A model generated the notes under the pieces. The model did not search any database and was not told where the DNA came from. It saw only the letters and a program-made list of their open reading frames with translations. From assembly GCF_029227915.1 (NCBI RefSeq), contig NC_079882.1, positions 8,990,001-9,054,000 of the forward strand: a DNA stretch of 64,000 bases, given 5' to 3'. The first letter of the stretch is position 1. The number at the start of each line of letters is the position of its first letter. This DNA comes from Hydractinia symbiolongicarpus (Eukaryota > Cnidaria > Hydrozoa > Anthoathecata > Hydractiniidae). The position numbers and the translations under genes were made by a program. Below are positions 12,801-29,196 of this stretch, piece after piece.

Positions 12801-14415
12801 TACACAATGTGATTTCCCGTGAAATTTATTGACCTGTATCAAGTTGTCATGCAATTCATGGAAAACAATATGACCACAATAATAAAAATATAAACCAACC
12901 TTTAGATCCTTGCTACTAAGTAAGTACTTGTTCAAAAATACCAATGAAATGGAAACAGTCCTAAAAAACAGAAACTTTAAAATTTTAGTTTTGTCAAAAA
13001 TTTTAGAAGCCAATATATATGATTTTATACGAGTTTATTTATTATGATAAATCAGCCAACAAATAAATAAGAAAAGTTTTTAAAACAAATGTTAACATGT
13101 GTTTTTAAAACGAGTTTATTTCTTTTATCACAACTACAAGAAGCATGTTTTAGTATGTTACGATTATTTTTCCAAATCAAAGATAATTTTACATGATAAG
13201 AGAAAACTATCGTCTTTTTTCACTAAACACACATTGTTAGGTTTATTATACATATTGCTATAATTTTCCCTCCATTTTTTGAAAATATCAAATTGTTGTA
13301 AAGTTTGTCAGCCTTTATATTTCAATTTATTTCATGTCTGCACTAGTTGTCTGATTCATGTCGGCAAACTTGGAAAACAGACGTTAAGCCTAGAATGATG
13401 AATGATGAAACTTGTATTTTAAACTAGCAATACATATTCTGTTTTTTTCTTTTGAATATCTACTATATGTACTCCTTCCGAAATTTTAACTAAATTTTCA
13501 GACCGAGGGGGATTCATATCCACACATTTTAAACTAAACACAAACAACAGTCAAATTAACGCAAATATAAAAGTGAAATTTTTGTTCAAGGTACATACAA
13601 CTTAAAAAAATATGTCAGCAAAAATTTAGCATTCTGAAAGTTAGCTTAATTAAATGTGTTGACTAAACCAATAAGAAACAATAGACAAAGTTTGTCTTCT
13701 ATCTTGAGCATCATTTCAAATTATTAAAAAAAAATAAAAACAATATCAGGCTTTTTCAGGAGAGCCATGCAATAGCACTCCCTCACAAATATGCAAATTG
13801 ATTAAGGTGTGCTATTAATCACAAATGCTGAATGTCGGTTTTTTTGGAAAACTAAAAAAAACATGCCTAAAACACTTGCATGCTTTTTGATACACATGTG
13901 CCAAAAACTTCTTACAAAGGCCTGAAATATTGAATTAATTTCATAAACTTTTTTTGTCATGGGAGTTGTGCCATTCTGGACCCAAAAATTCTAGTCCAGT
14001 CCCTCACAACACCAATAGTGATTAATTTAATTTTATACATAATATAATAAATAAATTTTTTTGTAGAATAAACAACTTTAAATGTTTTTCATTATGGCAT
14101 CTGACTACCTGCTATGAGGAGGACAAAGGAAAAAATGGCAAAAGCTTATGTTATATATTTTGTTAAAAAAAAACATGAGGGAGCAAAGATATAGAAAAAA
14201 GCTTCAAAATTGTATTTACACTTTGAATTTAACATTATTTTAAAATTAGAGAAATCACAGGTAATTGTTTTCTCCTGCATCTTTTGCAGGAGAAAATAAC
14301 AAAATAACACTAACCAATAAGCACAGACAACAGAGAAGATTTTAACAGATCTTGCAACAAGAGTTTCACCCATTTTGCCCTCTTTAGAATCAGAATTTTT
14401 TCTTTGTCTTTTCAT
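9838..14415 (-). CDS. SLC35C1: GDP-fucose transporter (SLC35C1 type)
   Basis: Five exons, 14415-14315, 12960-12900, 11407-11267, 10753-10637 and 10488-9838, join in phase to 356 residues (human 364). Members of this family are multi-pass Golgi antiporters that bring GDP-fucose into the lumen for fucosylation of glycans, in exchange for GMP. Family matches visible here are [12 protein letters not shown] (about residues 37-48), [20 protein letters not shown], a [18 protein letters not shown] block (about 206-223), [19 protein letters not shown] (about 264-282) and [11 protein letters not shown]. Hydrophobic segments fill most of the length; the cytosolic C-terminus is charged ([19 protein letters not shown]). 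The first exon encodes a lysine-rich N-terminus. No key block is missing. Introns 1, 2 and 3 hold only AT-rich filler and one short basic frame (10788-11045) that I do not regard as a gene. Confidence 0.95.
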
Positions 14416-17400
14416 ATATCTAAAAAAGAAGACACATGTTATAATAAATACTCATATTTCATCTGTTCAAAATGACTATACAACTTTATTCTGGATCACA
14501 ATGTTATTAATTATGCTGACACATGTATTTTTCCACAGTATGACTAGCCTCTGTAACGATAGCCATATTATGTTAACAATAGTTATATTGCTTTGTGCTG
14601 AGAATGTATAAAATAGGATGTCTGGGAGATGTACAACAGGTAAATAACATAGTTTTCACACTTTCTCAGGTGCATACTATTTGATGTCGATTCAACGTAT
14701 GTGTATCTGATATTATTTATTTCTGCATTTTTAAGAAGTGTTGAAAATAAAAAATTATAATTTCCTTTTGTGTTCTTCACTGTTGAAATTTTTTTTAAAC
14801 TTTTTAGTTTATTTAAAATGTCTAGTAAAAGAGTTTATAGGTAAAAGGTTGTGTTTGTTTTTGTTAAACATGTGTATTAGTTATCCCAGACAGTTCCATT
14901 AGATGCATAAGATCACACGCGCTTATGCCCAAACATGCACAAATGCTATCCAGGCATGTGAACTATCGCACAAGCCAAAAATTACACATCGCTTTTGAAA
15001 AATTGTGATGTTCACCTACAAGGCTATTTTAGAACACTTATCTTCATCTTTACTAAAAAATTTAAACATTGAGCATTATTCATTAAAGCTTGGTTTGTGT
15101 CTTACTGTAGTTTTGAAACTTCCAATATTATCCTTCAGTGTAATTCTAATATTATTTTTGTTTACATGTATTCATAGAGAGTATTTTTTTTTTCAAATTT
15201 TCAACTGCATCCATAAAAAAAAGTTCACATGTGAATTATTTCAAACCCTTTTTTCCTTTCTCGAAAGAGAAATTTTATGCAATAATCTTATGCAAAGAAT
15301 GTTTCGGCATTGCTCATTTGCAATTCAATTTTTGCCACAAGCTCTTGGGAGCCTTTTATTATTTTTAATACAATGCAAAATCATGCTATATAAACAAATC
15401 TTCTGCACATTTTTATTTGTTTTTTTTTTCAGTAGGAAAAACTTTTAAAACTTTCTTTGTTAAAAATATGTGTGAAAAATAGCTTTGATGATAAAAGGAA
15501 ATAAATAACCCCTGGTGGTACAATCGTTAGGGAGAAAAGATAACCCCCTGTGAAAAGATAGTCTGAGACCAAGTTAAGGGGCAGATTGACACTGCAAACA
15601 AAATGGCACACCATCCCAGTTAATACATGGTAAGACACAGCCCACTCTTTGTTCAGTATTTTAATGTAATCCTACAGCATATATTTGGTATATACATTTA
15701 ACACTTTTACACCACTCAGGGGCCCTATATATAAATTAAACTCGCAAATTCTCTATTATGGATAACGACTTGTAGCATGCGTCTTTTGTTTTTGATGAAA
15801 TTCCCTGTTATCCTGTTCGGTTTGTTCAAAATCTGACTTGGAAATCGGATGGTTCTTGTATAAGTTTTCTAAGTTTCCAATACGTTATAGATAACATGAA
15901 AGTGTATGGTGCAGGGATAAAAAAAAAATTTTCCAGACCCGGAGGTCAAAAGTTGCGATGTAGACACATTATTTTCAACTCTAATTTTTCTGATACATGG
16001 TCACTCTAAGTTAAAAAACAAAATATTGATAACCAGGCGTAACAACCAGGAATTGCGAACATGTGGGAGCACAAATTTAAACATTATTCAAAGTTAAGGG
16101 CAGAGTTTTTGCAGAATTATCTATTCATTCAGAAGTAATAAGACACTGATAAATCAACTTTGGTAGTTCAAACTATAGAAGCTTCAAATTATCATTAGTT
16201 ATTCTGACTAAGAGGTGTTTGCTTGGAAGATAAAGAAAGCTGTCAATTTTTACAAACAAACACATGCAATAATATTCTGGATCCAGGGTTTTTCTGCTTG
16301 GTGATTTTTTCTTATTAACAGTGGCCAAAAAATAGGATGTCTGAAGAGCTTTGATCGTACTACTTTTTCTTGCCTATTTTTAAATGCAAGTGATTCTGCA
16401 TCTGGGCTTGTCCTGGCTACAGCCGCCTAATTAAGAAACTTGCCTAGCTAGGCGACGAGTAAGTGATTTAAACCACACATTGACAACTAATGGCACAACA
16501 CAAGTAGGTGAGATGTTTCAAATAATGGAATTTAGAATGCAAAATAATAAATAATGCAAGGATGATGCATCACTTAAACAAAGCAACATATAGGCTATTT
16601 TCTTATTTGCAATAACTTAATTGACCACAAAGCAAATCAGAGACTAAGACATTTTCAAATCATAGTCATATAGCCTAGCTATTGTAATCTAAATATCACT
16701 GCGATTTTTCTTTAGTGTTTAGAAGGAGCCTCTAGCTAAAGTTATTTATTTTTTAGCTTATATTAGTTTTTAGTCATCTAAAAATTAGGTTACAAATTGT
16801 CTATTTCTTTATTATTTGCTACACTAGTGTAGTAAAGACAAATTAAAAATTCAAGGAAAAATATCATTATTAATTTAAGAAGGATTCTCCTTCTTAAGGA
16901 GTTTTGAAGCGTTTGCTTGTTGGGACAGAATAGAGAGCAATTTAGAATTAGCTAGCTACACCCCCTCTTGCTTAAAATGAAAGGTTGGCTGTAGTTTGAG
17001 AACATGCTAAGCAAAGGCTGGACCCCTAAAATACATAATCACGAACGTTATCGTTGCAATAAAATAAAAATTGGTTCAGCTATAGCGGTTAGTTAAAGGT
17101 TAGAGGGGAAAAATGGTTAGAGGATATACTTACCCTAATTTTTTTGATGTTGATTAGTAAGAAATGTCTTGTCTTACAGTATTAAAAATTTGAGCAAATG
17201 ATTATTAAATATTAATGAGAATTTTCTTGGAAAATATTAAAGTCCTAGACGAGCGAGCTAAAAAACTTTTGCTGCATTCGTGGCCGTAACATAGAACTCT
17301 TCGCCACAATTTGTCAGTTTATGCACTAATTATAAACAACTATTTTGATTCGGGACAACGATGAAGAGCTTGTTATGTACAGGTTGCAATATTGACATCC

Positions 17401-18306
17401 CTTAGGCCGGTTTTCTACTAGGCGGATTAAAAACGCGCGTTCGAAGGGGCTGTTGCAACAATATAGCCGCCCTCTGCTTTTCGCGCTCTGTCACTTTTCA
17501 ATTTCCACTTGTAAAGAGTCTATTTGAAGCATTAAAAGAAGAAAAAGAATGAAGCAGAATTAACCTTTGTACAATGCTACTTATTTTTAATCCTTATAAA
17601 ATATTTAAAAGTTTATAAGAAGACTCTAGACTTCCAACCAACTTCATCCCTAGGGGTTCTTGCCTTTGTAACATCTGCGCGTCAAGTATGCGCTAGCAGA
17701 AGAGACTGGTGCGCCGTCTAATATGAGGCCGCATACCTCGACGGAAAAAAAGAGCTCTAGGTACGAGTTTGATCCTTGTCCGTAGGGCTTTTTTTCTCTT
17801 TCTGACAGTTCGGTTGCCTCGACATTTTCCTTTATTATGATTCAAAATTAAAACCACCTAACGTTTAACTTTCCCCGGTACCAAAAGAAAGTAGGGGTGA
17901 GAGTATGTATGTATTCGGAGGTGAATTTGAAGAACTTAAAGAAACCTTTTTAAATTTCTTTTTCTCTCTCAAGGTGATCAAGATTTTTAAGATCACACAT
18001 ATAAGTTTAATGCGGTTCAAAATTTAGGCTATTATCGCGACTTCTGATTGCTATTGCTTAAGATCTATAGGTGGATCTCTTTTTTATCCTTCCACCCTAA
18101 AATAATGATAGTTTGTGTCCCCAGTGTAGCTTTTTGTCACTCGCAACATAAATTTGATACATCAACAACAAATGTACAAAATCAACCCGATTTTGATTTT
18201 AAAAATGTTACTTGTACCAAAAGCAACGTTGATGCATTCTTTAGTTGTGGAGAGTAAAAAGTTGTTTATTAAGTTCTTTGGAATTTTTTAAAAATATTTT
18301 TTTATT
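14416..18306. other. gene-poor spacer upstream of SLC35C1
   Basis: No supported gene. A slightly GC-richer patch at 17400-17790 includes an isolated GAGTTTGATCCTTG, which resembles a degenerate tRNA B box, but no paired A box is convincing. A plus frame at 15005-15448 is low-complexity hydrophobic sequence and looks like chance. Confidence 0.5.
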
Positions 18307-18350
18307 TTACTGTGGAAAGTTTATCATTTCTTGAACATAATAGTTTAGTA

Positions 18351-18388
18351 GGCGACGTTTCGGGAGATCCTTCTCCCATCATCGGGCA
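18351..18388 (-). ncRNA. hammerhead-ribozyme-like motif, left arm
   Basis: Mirror copy of the motif in the right arm, on the minus strand, with the same stem and the same deviation from the core consensus. Confidence 0.5.
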
Positions 18389-18499
18389 AAGTAAAATGGT
18401 GTTGAGCATGTATTTATATAATTGCAGAGGATCGAAATTCATAAAAATTAGTCAGTAATGAAGATATGACAAAGTGTCATATCTTCATTACTGAATCGT

Positions 18500-19138
18500 G
18501 CCAACAGCGTAGTCAGTGACAAACAGGAGAGGAAAGAAGAAATTCGACGTGTAAGAAATGCATTAATCGCAAATGGATACAGTCATAAAATCATCACGCA
18601 AGTAGAAAATAAAATGAAGAGAAGATGCAACGGAGACAACAAGGAAACATCAGAGGATTTCATCGCATCAGCATTCCTACCCTTTGTACCAGGTCTAGTA
18701 CGAGATCCTTCGTCGAGTTTTAAGGCAACACAAGATAAAATGCATTCTTAACTCTAAAGACACTCTAAGAAGCACTTTGTCTGAACCAAAAGACAAAATA
18801 AACCTGCAAGAACAATGCAATGTTGTTTACGAAATCCCGTGTAAAGATTGTGATGCAGTGTACATAGGCGAAACAAAAAGAAAGTTTAAGCAATGAGTAC
18901 AAGAACAAGAATGCGCGCAGTGAGAAACGGAGATGTGAAGAAAAACAAAATTGCGGACCACAGCTGGAGCAGAAGTCATCAGTTTAATTGGGATGAAAAG
19001 AAAATCATTGACAGAGAATCCAGAACAACGGCCAGGAAGATTAAAGAAACCATCAACAGTGTAGCACGTAACAAACACATAAACAGCATCTCGTATCAAC
19101 TTCCTGAGATTTGGTTACCAGCCCTACAGAAGAAGTAG
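18500..19138 (+). pseudogene. Penelope-like polyprotein fragment with GIY-YIG domain, broken
   Basis: The readable pieces, in order, are RVRNALIANGYSHKIITQVENK, AFLPFVPGL, a connecting piece with LRSTLSEPKD, then VVYEIPCKDCDAVYIGET (the GIY-YIG core, with the Cys-x2-Cys usual for Penelope endonucleases) and, after a frame change near 18893, RESRTTARKIKETINS up to the stop at 19138. The reverse transcriptase is absent. A frame slip near 18690-18720, an in-frame stop near 18893 and another slip there show that it cannot be translated as one protein. In intact elements this domain cuts target DNA for reverse transcription. Confidence 0.85.
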
Positions 19139-19270
19139 TTACCTACATCTAGGTCCGAAAATGTTAATTACCGTAATTAACTGTAATTATCAGCTCGTTT
19201 CTGATTGGTTAATTTTTATGAATTTCGATCCTCTGCAATTATATAAATACATGCTCAACACCATTTTACT

Positions 19271-19310
19271 TTGCCCGATGATGGGAGAAGGATCTCCCGA
19301 AACGTCGCCT
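19271..19310 (+). ncRNA. hammerhead-ribozyme-like motif, right arm
   Basis: The right arm contains CCGATGA, a 5-bp stem GGGAG/CTCCC with a short loop, then GAAAC and GTC. This is the order of the hammerhead core (CUGANGA, stem II, GAAA, cleavage after a UH site). Penelope-like elements are known to carry hammerheads in their terminal repeats. One core base differs (C where U is expected in CUGA), and stem III is minimal, so activity is doubtful. Confidence 0.55.
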
Positions 19311-19871
19311 ACTAAACTATCATGTTCAAGAAATGATAAACTTTCCACAGTAATATGAATATACTGAACAGACAAACCGAAATAATATCTTCAATAATAT
19401 TTTTTTATTCTCAAGTTATACAAAATTAAAATTTTCACAATCCGAGAACTTCTGATACTTAAACTACAAAACATTACATATATTAAGATATCATCAAATT
19501 CAGAGCATAAGTCCACACTGCTTAAAAAAAATGATATTTATTATGTATCTTTGCAAGATATTTCAAGTATTTATAGGGTTACTTATTGCGTGTCATGAGG
19601 CCAGAAAACTCTTTGAAGGTGCATATCTATAACATTTTTAATGCAAGAATCCTTTAACTTTTTTCAAAACTTTATCAGTGAAAAACCGTTAATTATTAAT
19701 TTCGCCCGTGAAAATTTTTGTCACCTAGCAAACAATTAGTTATTTTTAACTGACGGACTTATCACCACTGGTACAATCCAATCAGAGGGAAAGCTGATTG
19801 TTGCGATAGAATGATTACACAGTAAATTTTTGTTAAGCGATTGTGAAACTATCGTGTATCATAATGATCCG

Positions 19872-19946
19872 ATTAAGCGCCCAGCATTTTTTAAGCGCCC
19901 CCTCGATTAAGCGCCATGCAAAAAATTTAATAAGCGCCCGGGGGCC
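19872..19946. repeat. four spaced copies of TTAAGCGCC
   Basis: TTAAGCGCC or TAAGCGCC occurs four times in about 65 bp, with spacers of roughly 10-15 bp. The GC-rich unit stands out from its AT-rich surroundings. Flanking TATCATAATGATCC and GTATCATTACGATA may form weak inverted ends. Confidence 0.55.
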
Positions 19947-19974
19947 CTTGTTCGTATCATTACGATATTTTCAT

Positions 19975-20381
19975 ACACGTTTTTTTTTATAAGAAACCTG
20001 GCGAGGGGCCTTGTTCTAAAAGTTTCTTCTTTGTAGGCTGAAATTCCATGTTTTTAGTTTCAAAAGTTTCTTATTTACTTCCTTAATTTTCCTAGTAAAA
20101 TAAGGGTTTCTTATATCAAATAAATAGCTAGTTCTAGAAGTTTCTTTAATTTTTGGACTAGTTGGTAAAAAAATATGACATTTTTCGTTTCAAAGTCTCT
20201 TTTACTAAAAGTTCTCAACAACACAACAGCACAAAATATAAACACTTTTAAGAATTAATTAGAAACAAGAAGTTTCTTATTTCAGAAATAGACATAAAAT
20301 GTAGTGGTGAAAGCTTCTTAATTTTTGAAGATTCTACATGTAGGTTTCTTATAAACATGTTTCTTATTAAAAAAAACGTGT
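19975..20381. mobile_element. inverted-repeat element filled with GTTTCTTAT-like units
   Basis: The ends pair: ACACGTTTTTTTTATAAGAA on the left and its near-exact reverse complement at 20357-20381. The roughly 400 bp inside hold about nine variants of GTTTCTTATTT, mostly in one orientation. No reading frame is present. Confidence 0.6.
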
Positions 20382-20966
20382 ATACCATGGTTTCCACCTA
20401 AAAATAATCAGTTAGATCGACGTTGATCAGATAAAAAAGAATTTGTTACAAACATTTCTTTTTACAACAATGTTGACTAAAAAAAGCTGAACTGCTCTGC
20501 AAAAAAAAGTTGGCGATAAAATATGTCACTTGTGGGCAAGTCACTTTTTTACCGCCATTTTTACTCCGGGAAATCGTCCTGGGACTATACTGCACTTAAC
20601 CAACATTGTGAAATCCATGATGATACCGCAACAGTGCAAGCATATTTACGGCATGGTAAATGTTGAATGAAATGACATTATTGAATGACATTACAAGTCA
20701 AGGTTTTTACATGGTTAACGCGAGTAGGTACCTAAAAGAATGATGGACTAAGAATGGTTTTTCTGTAGCAATAACCACAGGAAAAGGTCTCCTTTCTAAC
20801 CCAAAAATCAAAAAGCAGGTTTTTAGCCAGCAGCAAATCAGCAAAACCTCTCCACATGCATTTCCATGTCGAATTAAACTATTTCAAATTCTTTAATATA
20901 GAGGGCAATACGGTAGCCACTATACTTCTTGACTTTGCAGACTTGTATGCTGCAGCTGAATTCTAC

Positions 20967-21000
20967 GATGGCCCCTATGGCTCACTTCTCTTCTAGAGAT
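20967..21000 (+). repeat. isolated terminus of the 2 kb GTAC-type element
   Basis: GATGGCCCCTATGGCTCACT and the following TCTCTTC match the first bases of the two large elements at 30674 and 32638. Here only this end is left; a weak inverted partner (GGAGGGGCCATGGC) lies near 21071-21084. Confidence 0.65.
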
Positions 21001-21360
21001 AGATAGATGTGCATATTTTACATGGCTAGCCTCACAAATATCGAGGGATATACCCTGTCTATTATTTCCAGGAGGGGCCATGGCGTAGATGGAGAGTCCT
21101 AGAGTATTTAATGCTCGTTTTGAGCTATGCAGACCCAATTAGGGCCCACGTTCTACTAGACAACTCCCGACAACATCCAACGGCCCACACATGGAGCCAT
21201 CACCCCAATTTCCCTTACATGGCTTGGGTGAACCCGGGGCTATGGTAACATTCACTCACCCATGTTGAATCGCCGTCAAGAGCAATCGAACCCCGTTCTC
21301 CTGCACAGAGTACGAGAGCTATCTTGATCCATGCAGAGACACTTCTTAAGGTCAATACAT

Positions 21361-21478
21361 ATATCCACTTGAGATCCACACTGCAACACATCCACACTAC
21401 AACACATCCTGTTGAGATCCATGCTGCAACACATCCACTTCAACACATCCACTTGAGATCCACGTTGCAAAATGTCCA
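21361..21478. repeat. degenerate minisatellite (ATCCACTTGAGATCCAC / GCAACACATCC)
   Basis: Units such as CTGCAACACATCCAC and TTGAGATCCA alternate over about 115 bp. Reading frames across it on the minus strand give Cys/Met/Asp-rich repeats that are not genes. Confidence 0.7.
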
Positions 21479-21864
21479 TTTGCGTGCTGTAGTTTATTAA
21501 GCTGAGTCTGACAGTTTAAGCTTTTTTCATTATCTTCAATCTCCCTGCCTAGGTCCACCTATGCTTTTAGTTTCATCACTCTGGATGCAAGCGAGGATTT
21601 TTCCTTTCTGGAATATAGATATTTTTTAGTGATGATCTTGAATACTTACTTAATCGGCTTGCTCTTTTTGGTTGCTTTTGATCTCTTTATTACATTTAAT
21701 GTGATAGGTCAGCCATTTTGTAACCAGCAACTACCCTCTGCTACCAAATTGTTCTAAAGGAACAAGACATAAATTTAACTTTGGAGTGAGCTCTGACATA
21801 TATTTCTCCCATGTATTCCTCTCAACAACTAGAATATATAAAAAGTTGTGTCTTAAATACCTTT

Positions 21865-21929
21865 TTAAGTCTCTACGGTACAAAATCCTGTTTGATAAAA
21901 TAGAAAACATGCACTGGATAATAAAAATA
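21865..21929. repeat. direct repeat, copy 1 of 2
   Basis: About 64 bp, nearly identical to 22937-23000, including AAAATCCTGTTTGATAAAAT and AACATGCACTGGATAATAAA. The copies are 1.07 kb apart in the same orientation, like the ends or a target remnant of an insertion. Confidence 0.75.
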
Positions 21930-22450
21930 GAATATATAAAAAATTGTGTCTTAAATACATTAAATACCTACAATCATTTTTTTTTAAAAAATATTTTTTT
22001 TAATTTTGATTCCTTGGCATAATTTCCTGATATTTTCTTTTAGTGTTTTCAATAGTGTGCTCAAAGTTTAAAATTCTTTAAATATATTTAATCTGTATAA
22101 TAATTAAAGAGAGTTATGCAGAACGAATAAAAAATTGCATCCCTACATATAACATAGGAAACATTTAATAAACACACTTTAATAACCTATACAAATATAT
22201 TATTATTTATCATCTATACCTTTTTAATTTATTTCTTTATTTTTTTCATTTTTATCCTGTTATGTTATCCTGTTGTCTGTTTAACAATAACTAGACCCAA
22301 AGTTCTGCGAAAATACTTTACCTTTAATTTTAAATAAAATATTCATGAATTATTAAGTTAAGTGGGTGTAACCATGATTCTTGCAGGTAAAAGCATAGGT
22401 CTTTGATTTGCTTTTATTTAAATAAAATTTTCATTCGTAACGGTATATAT

Positions 22451-22746
22451 TTTTGTCGAACACTCCCCTCCATCTTGTCGAAATTGTATGAAAACAAGTT
22501 TATTGCGACAATTATATCTTTGGCTACAAAACTTAAAGTGAGGAAATATCGAGTTATTGATCTATCATGCTTAAAAATAGATAAATCTTTCATAAAACAG
22601 CTATTTTGACACAAAATATGCTATATTTTTGGAACCACGTGTTGTTTTGAGTAAAAAAAAAAACATTTTTTAGACCTGACTAAGAGCTTTGCAATGATAT
22701 TTTTTCCAACGAACAAAAACTTTACTGAGGGGAGTGTTCGACAAAA
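22451..22746. repeat. fold-back element with perfect 20-bp arms
   Basis: TTTTGTCGAACACTCCCCTC at 22451-22470 is exactly reverse-complemented at 22727-22746. Weaker pairing continues outward. It lies between the two 64-bp direct repeats. No coding capacity. Confidence 0.75.
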
Positions 22747-22936
22747 TGAACTGGAAGGGTGAATTTTTGTATATAATTTTTTTTCTACTTTTTGGATATT
22801 TTTATGAAAATATTTTATCATCATTCTAGAGATAATTTATTCGGCTTTCAGAATATATATTTGCTAGGGTTAATATAGCGAGCAGAGGGGATATTTCAAA
22901 TATACTGAGTATGTGTCTCAGGGGGTTACCGTATCC

Positions 22937-23000
22937 TTAAATCTCCACGGTAAAAAATCCTGTTTGATAAAATAGAAAACATGCACTGGATAATAAAAAT
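22937..23000. repeat. direct repeat, copy 2 of 2
   Basis: Partner of 21865-21929, same orientation, with three or four mismatches. Confidence 0.75.
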
Positions 23001-23929
23001 TAATGCTAGTAATGCCCTAAAGGGACGCAAAAGATACAGTAACAAATCACTTGAATTATAATCCGTCTAGGTAGTAAAAGTGCATGACTTGGTCACCTGG
23101 AGAGATCACAATACAAGAAAGAAGAAAAAGCTAAAGGACTAGATCAGTAGAGGTCTATCTAAATTCTATAAGCCTACCTAATATATTTTTATACACAGTT
23201 CATAACAGTCACCACTTTCTTCTAATCGGATTAAACAAGACATTTTTGTCTGGCTTAACTTAAGCTGTTAAACTTTGTCATGAAAATGTCTTTGCTTTTT
23301 ATTTCAACAAACTGTACACCTTTGAGACGAGGTGATCAACAATGGTTTTGAAGGGATCGGTGCATTAAAAAGTATAACAAAAATTCAAAAACTTTTTACT
23401 TCAAACATAATATATTTGGCTATCACTTACAGCTGAGGGACATTGTACTTCAGTTTACTGTCTGCCTGCATGGATATTTGCTATCCTATAAACACTATTT
23501 TGAAAATTTTGATAATTATCCTTACTTTTTTTCCAAAAATTTCCCAAAATATATATGCAATAAATGCAATGAAAAAAAGCTTCTTCGACTTCCGTGACAT
23601 GCCAGATGTTATGCAAGGGAGTAGGTTTTTTTTAAAAAAAAACAAAAAATGATTTACGTGGTAACACACGTATGAGAGGCTGCCACTTAAGGTGCAGAGG
23701 TAAGTAACAGTACAGTACTGAGTTAAATTTTCTTTATTAGTAATCATACTGAATAAAGAAAATTTTCTGCATGGTACTTCTGCAATGAACTGAGGTACCA
23801 ATTTATTCAACTTAACCACCATTGGTTATGGAGTTGCTTATATTGCTTATATTTTTCAAAATTGTGCATGATATCTGTCTTCTTCATAGCTAAAATTTCA
23901 TTCAAGCAATTTATTTATTCCGTGCAGAG

Positions 23930-24010
23930 GGGATTGCTAAATTAGTTGGCAAGCAGCTGCATCGCAAAAGGTTGTGAGTTAGATCTCCCACCTAAGGTTG
24001 TCTTTTGGTT
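23930..24010 (+). repeat. tRNA-derived SINE head, degenerate
   Basis: TTGCTAAATTAGTTGGC resembles an A box and GTGAGTTAGATCTCCCAC a B-box stem-loop at tRNA spacing. A T-rich body follows to about 24065. It is unlike the SINE at 2984 in sequence. Confidence 0.5.
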
Positions 24011-24229
24011 AATTTTGTCAGATAGTTGCTTTTAAGTATACGAGACTTTGTTCCCTCTTGAAGAAATATACATTAATATATTTAAAGGACTGCCATTGAA
24101 CAGTGTAATGTTTATTAATTTGTGCCAAATAATTTTAAAAATATGTACTTTTAACTATTTTATTATGCTCGCTAACATTTTTCTTCTAGTTAATATCACA
24201 TTATGAGGCTGTAAATAAATGAATTGTTC

Positions 24230-28174
<3,945 letters not shown>

Positions 28175-29192
28175 AGATGTTAACGAAAGACTTTTTAAAG
28201 ACATTTGTGTTCAAGCGAAACCGATGTAAAAATTTTTATGTATATATCTATGCGTGTGATTGAACATACGTAACTCTATATTTACAAAAACTGTTTTCAA
28301 TCATCCGAGTTTACTGCTTCTATTTTACCAACTTTTAATTTAACATAGTGTTTAACAAAAAATGTTGACAATGTCGCAAATCTGATGGTTTTGGAGGTTA
28401 TTTTTCTGCGTGACTAAAAATGTTTATTATACCAACGGTGATAAAATTTAACATTTATCCAAGCTCTAAAGACGAGAATAGAATTTTTTAAATTCAATTC
28501 TAAATACACTGGCTCGGTCTGTAGTGTTTCAGCCTGTTAATATTGTCGTTCAACGAATTCACGTAAAGGCAAACAAGTTAGCATGGAGTACAGTGAATTC
28601 TTTAAAGCAGGAAAAACAGTTCGAGATACAGTAAAGCACGCTGTTTCCAGTAGAACTTTTTCACAATTTCAGTCAGGGGTGCAACGAACAAACAGATTTA
28701 TTCTAGAAAACCAACCTCCTTCCCAGAGTACCTATTTTTTACATGGACGGAATTGGTAATAAGACGATAAAATAGGTGGCGTGTTTTGGTAATATGCCGC
28801 TGAGAGCTTTTCAATTTAAGCTGAATATATTTGATGGAAGTGTGATTATTATCAAAGATATGGAAAGAATAATTTTTATATTTTTATTTTTTATGTTCCT
28901 AGGGCCTTAAATTTCTTAAATTTTGCTAAAACTAAAAATGGTTACTCAAAAGAAAAAACTGATTAACTTGCCGCGATCTATTGTTTCGTGAAATATTCTA
29001 TCCCAGTACTCTTCTAGGTGCAGAGAGAGACTGAAAATAAATAAGGACGATACGCAATATAAAAAAACGGAAAAGAAATTTAAAATTAAAGTTGAAATCA
29101 CGCATAAACATTTCAGACTACGCGTTCCTGCAAAGAATATGTCGATATAATACCGATCTAGTAGTGTGTGATTTAAAAATGAAAGATAATAC
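28175..29192. other. spacer downstream of TFIIS
   Basis: Presumed 3' untranslated region of TFIIS followed by AT-rich sequence. No gene or clear repeat seen. Confidence 0.4.
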
Positions 29193-29196
29193 TTAA

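Larger units (their letters stand above)
18307..19353 (+). mobile_element. degenerate Penelope-like retroelement with inverted terminal repeats
   Basis: Two arms of about 144 bp, 18307-18450 and 19210-19353, are inverted copies starting TTACTGTGGAAAGTTTATCA. Between them lies the C-terminal part of a Penelope-type polyprotein with a GIY-YIG endonuclease domain. The 13-14 bp AATATTTTTTTATT occurs just left of the element (about 18294) and again at about 19398, a likely target duplication; if so the inserted unit runs to about 19397. Penelope-like elements are known to carry direct or inverted terminal repeats, so the architecture fits the family. Confidence 0.85.

Noticed and set aside
15005-15448. 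147-codon plus-strand frame
   Set aside because: Phe/Leu/Ile-rich low-complexity translation of AT-rich spacer with no family likeness or splice context.
17680-17800. tRNA-like B box (GAGTTTGATCC)
   Set aside because: No A box at proper distance and no cloverleaf could be drawn.
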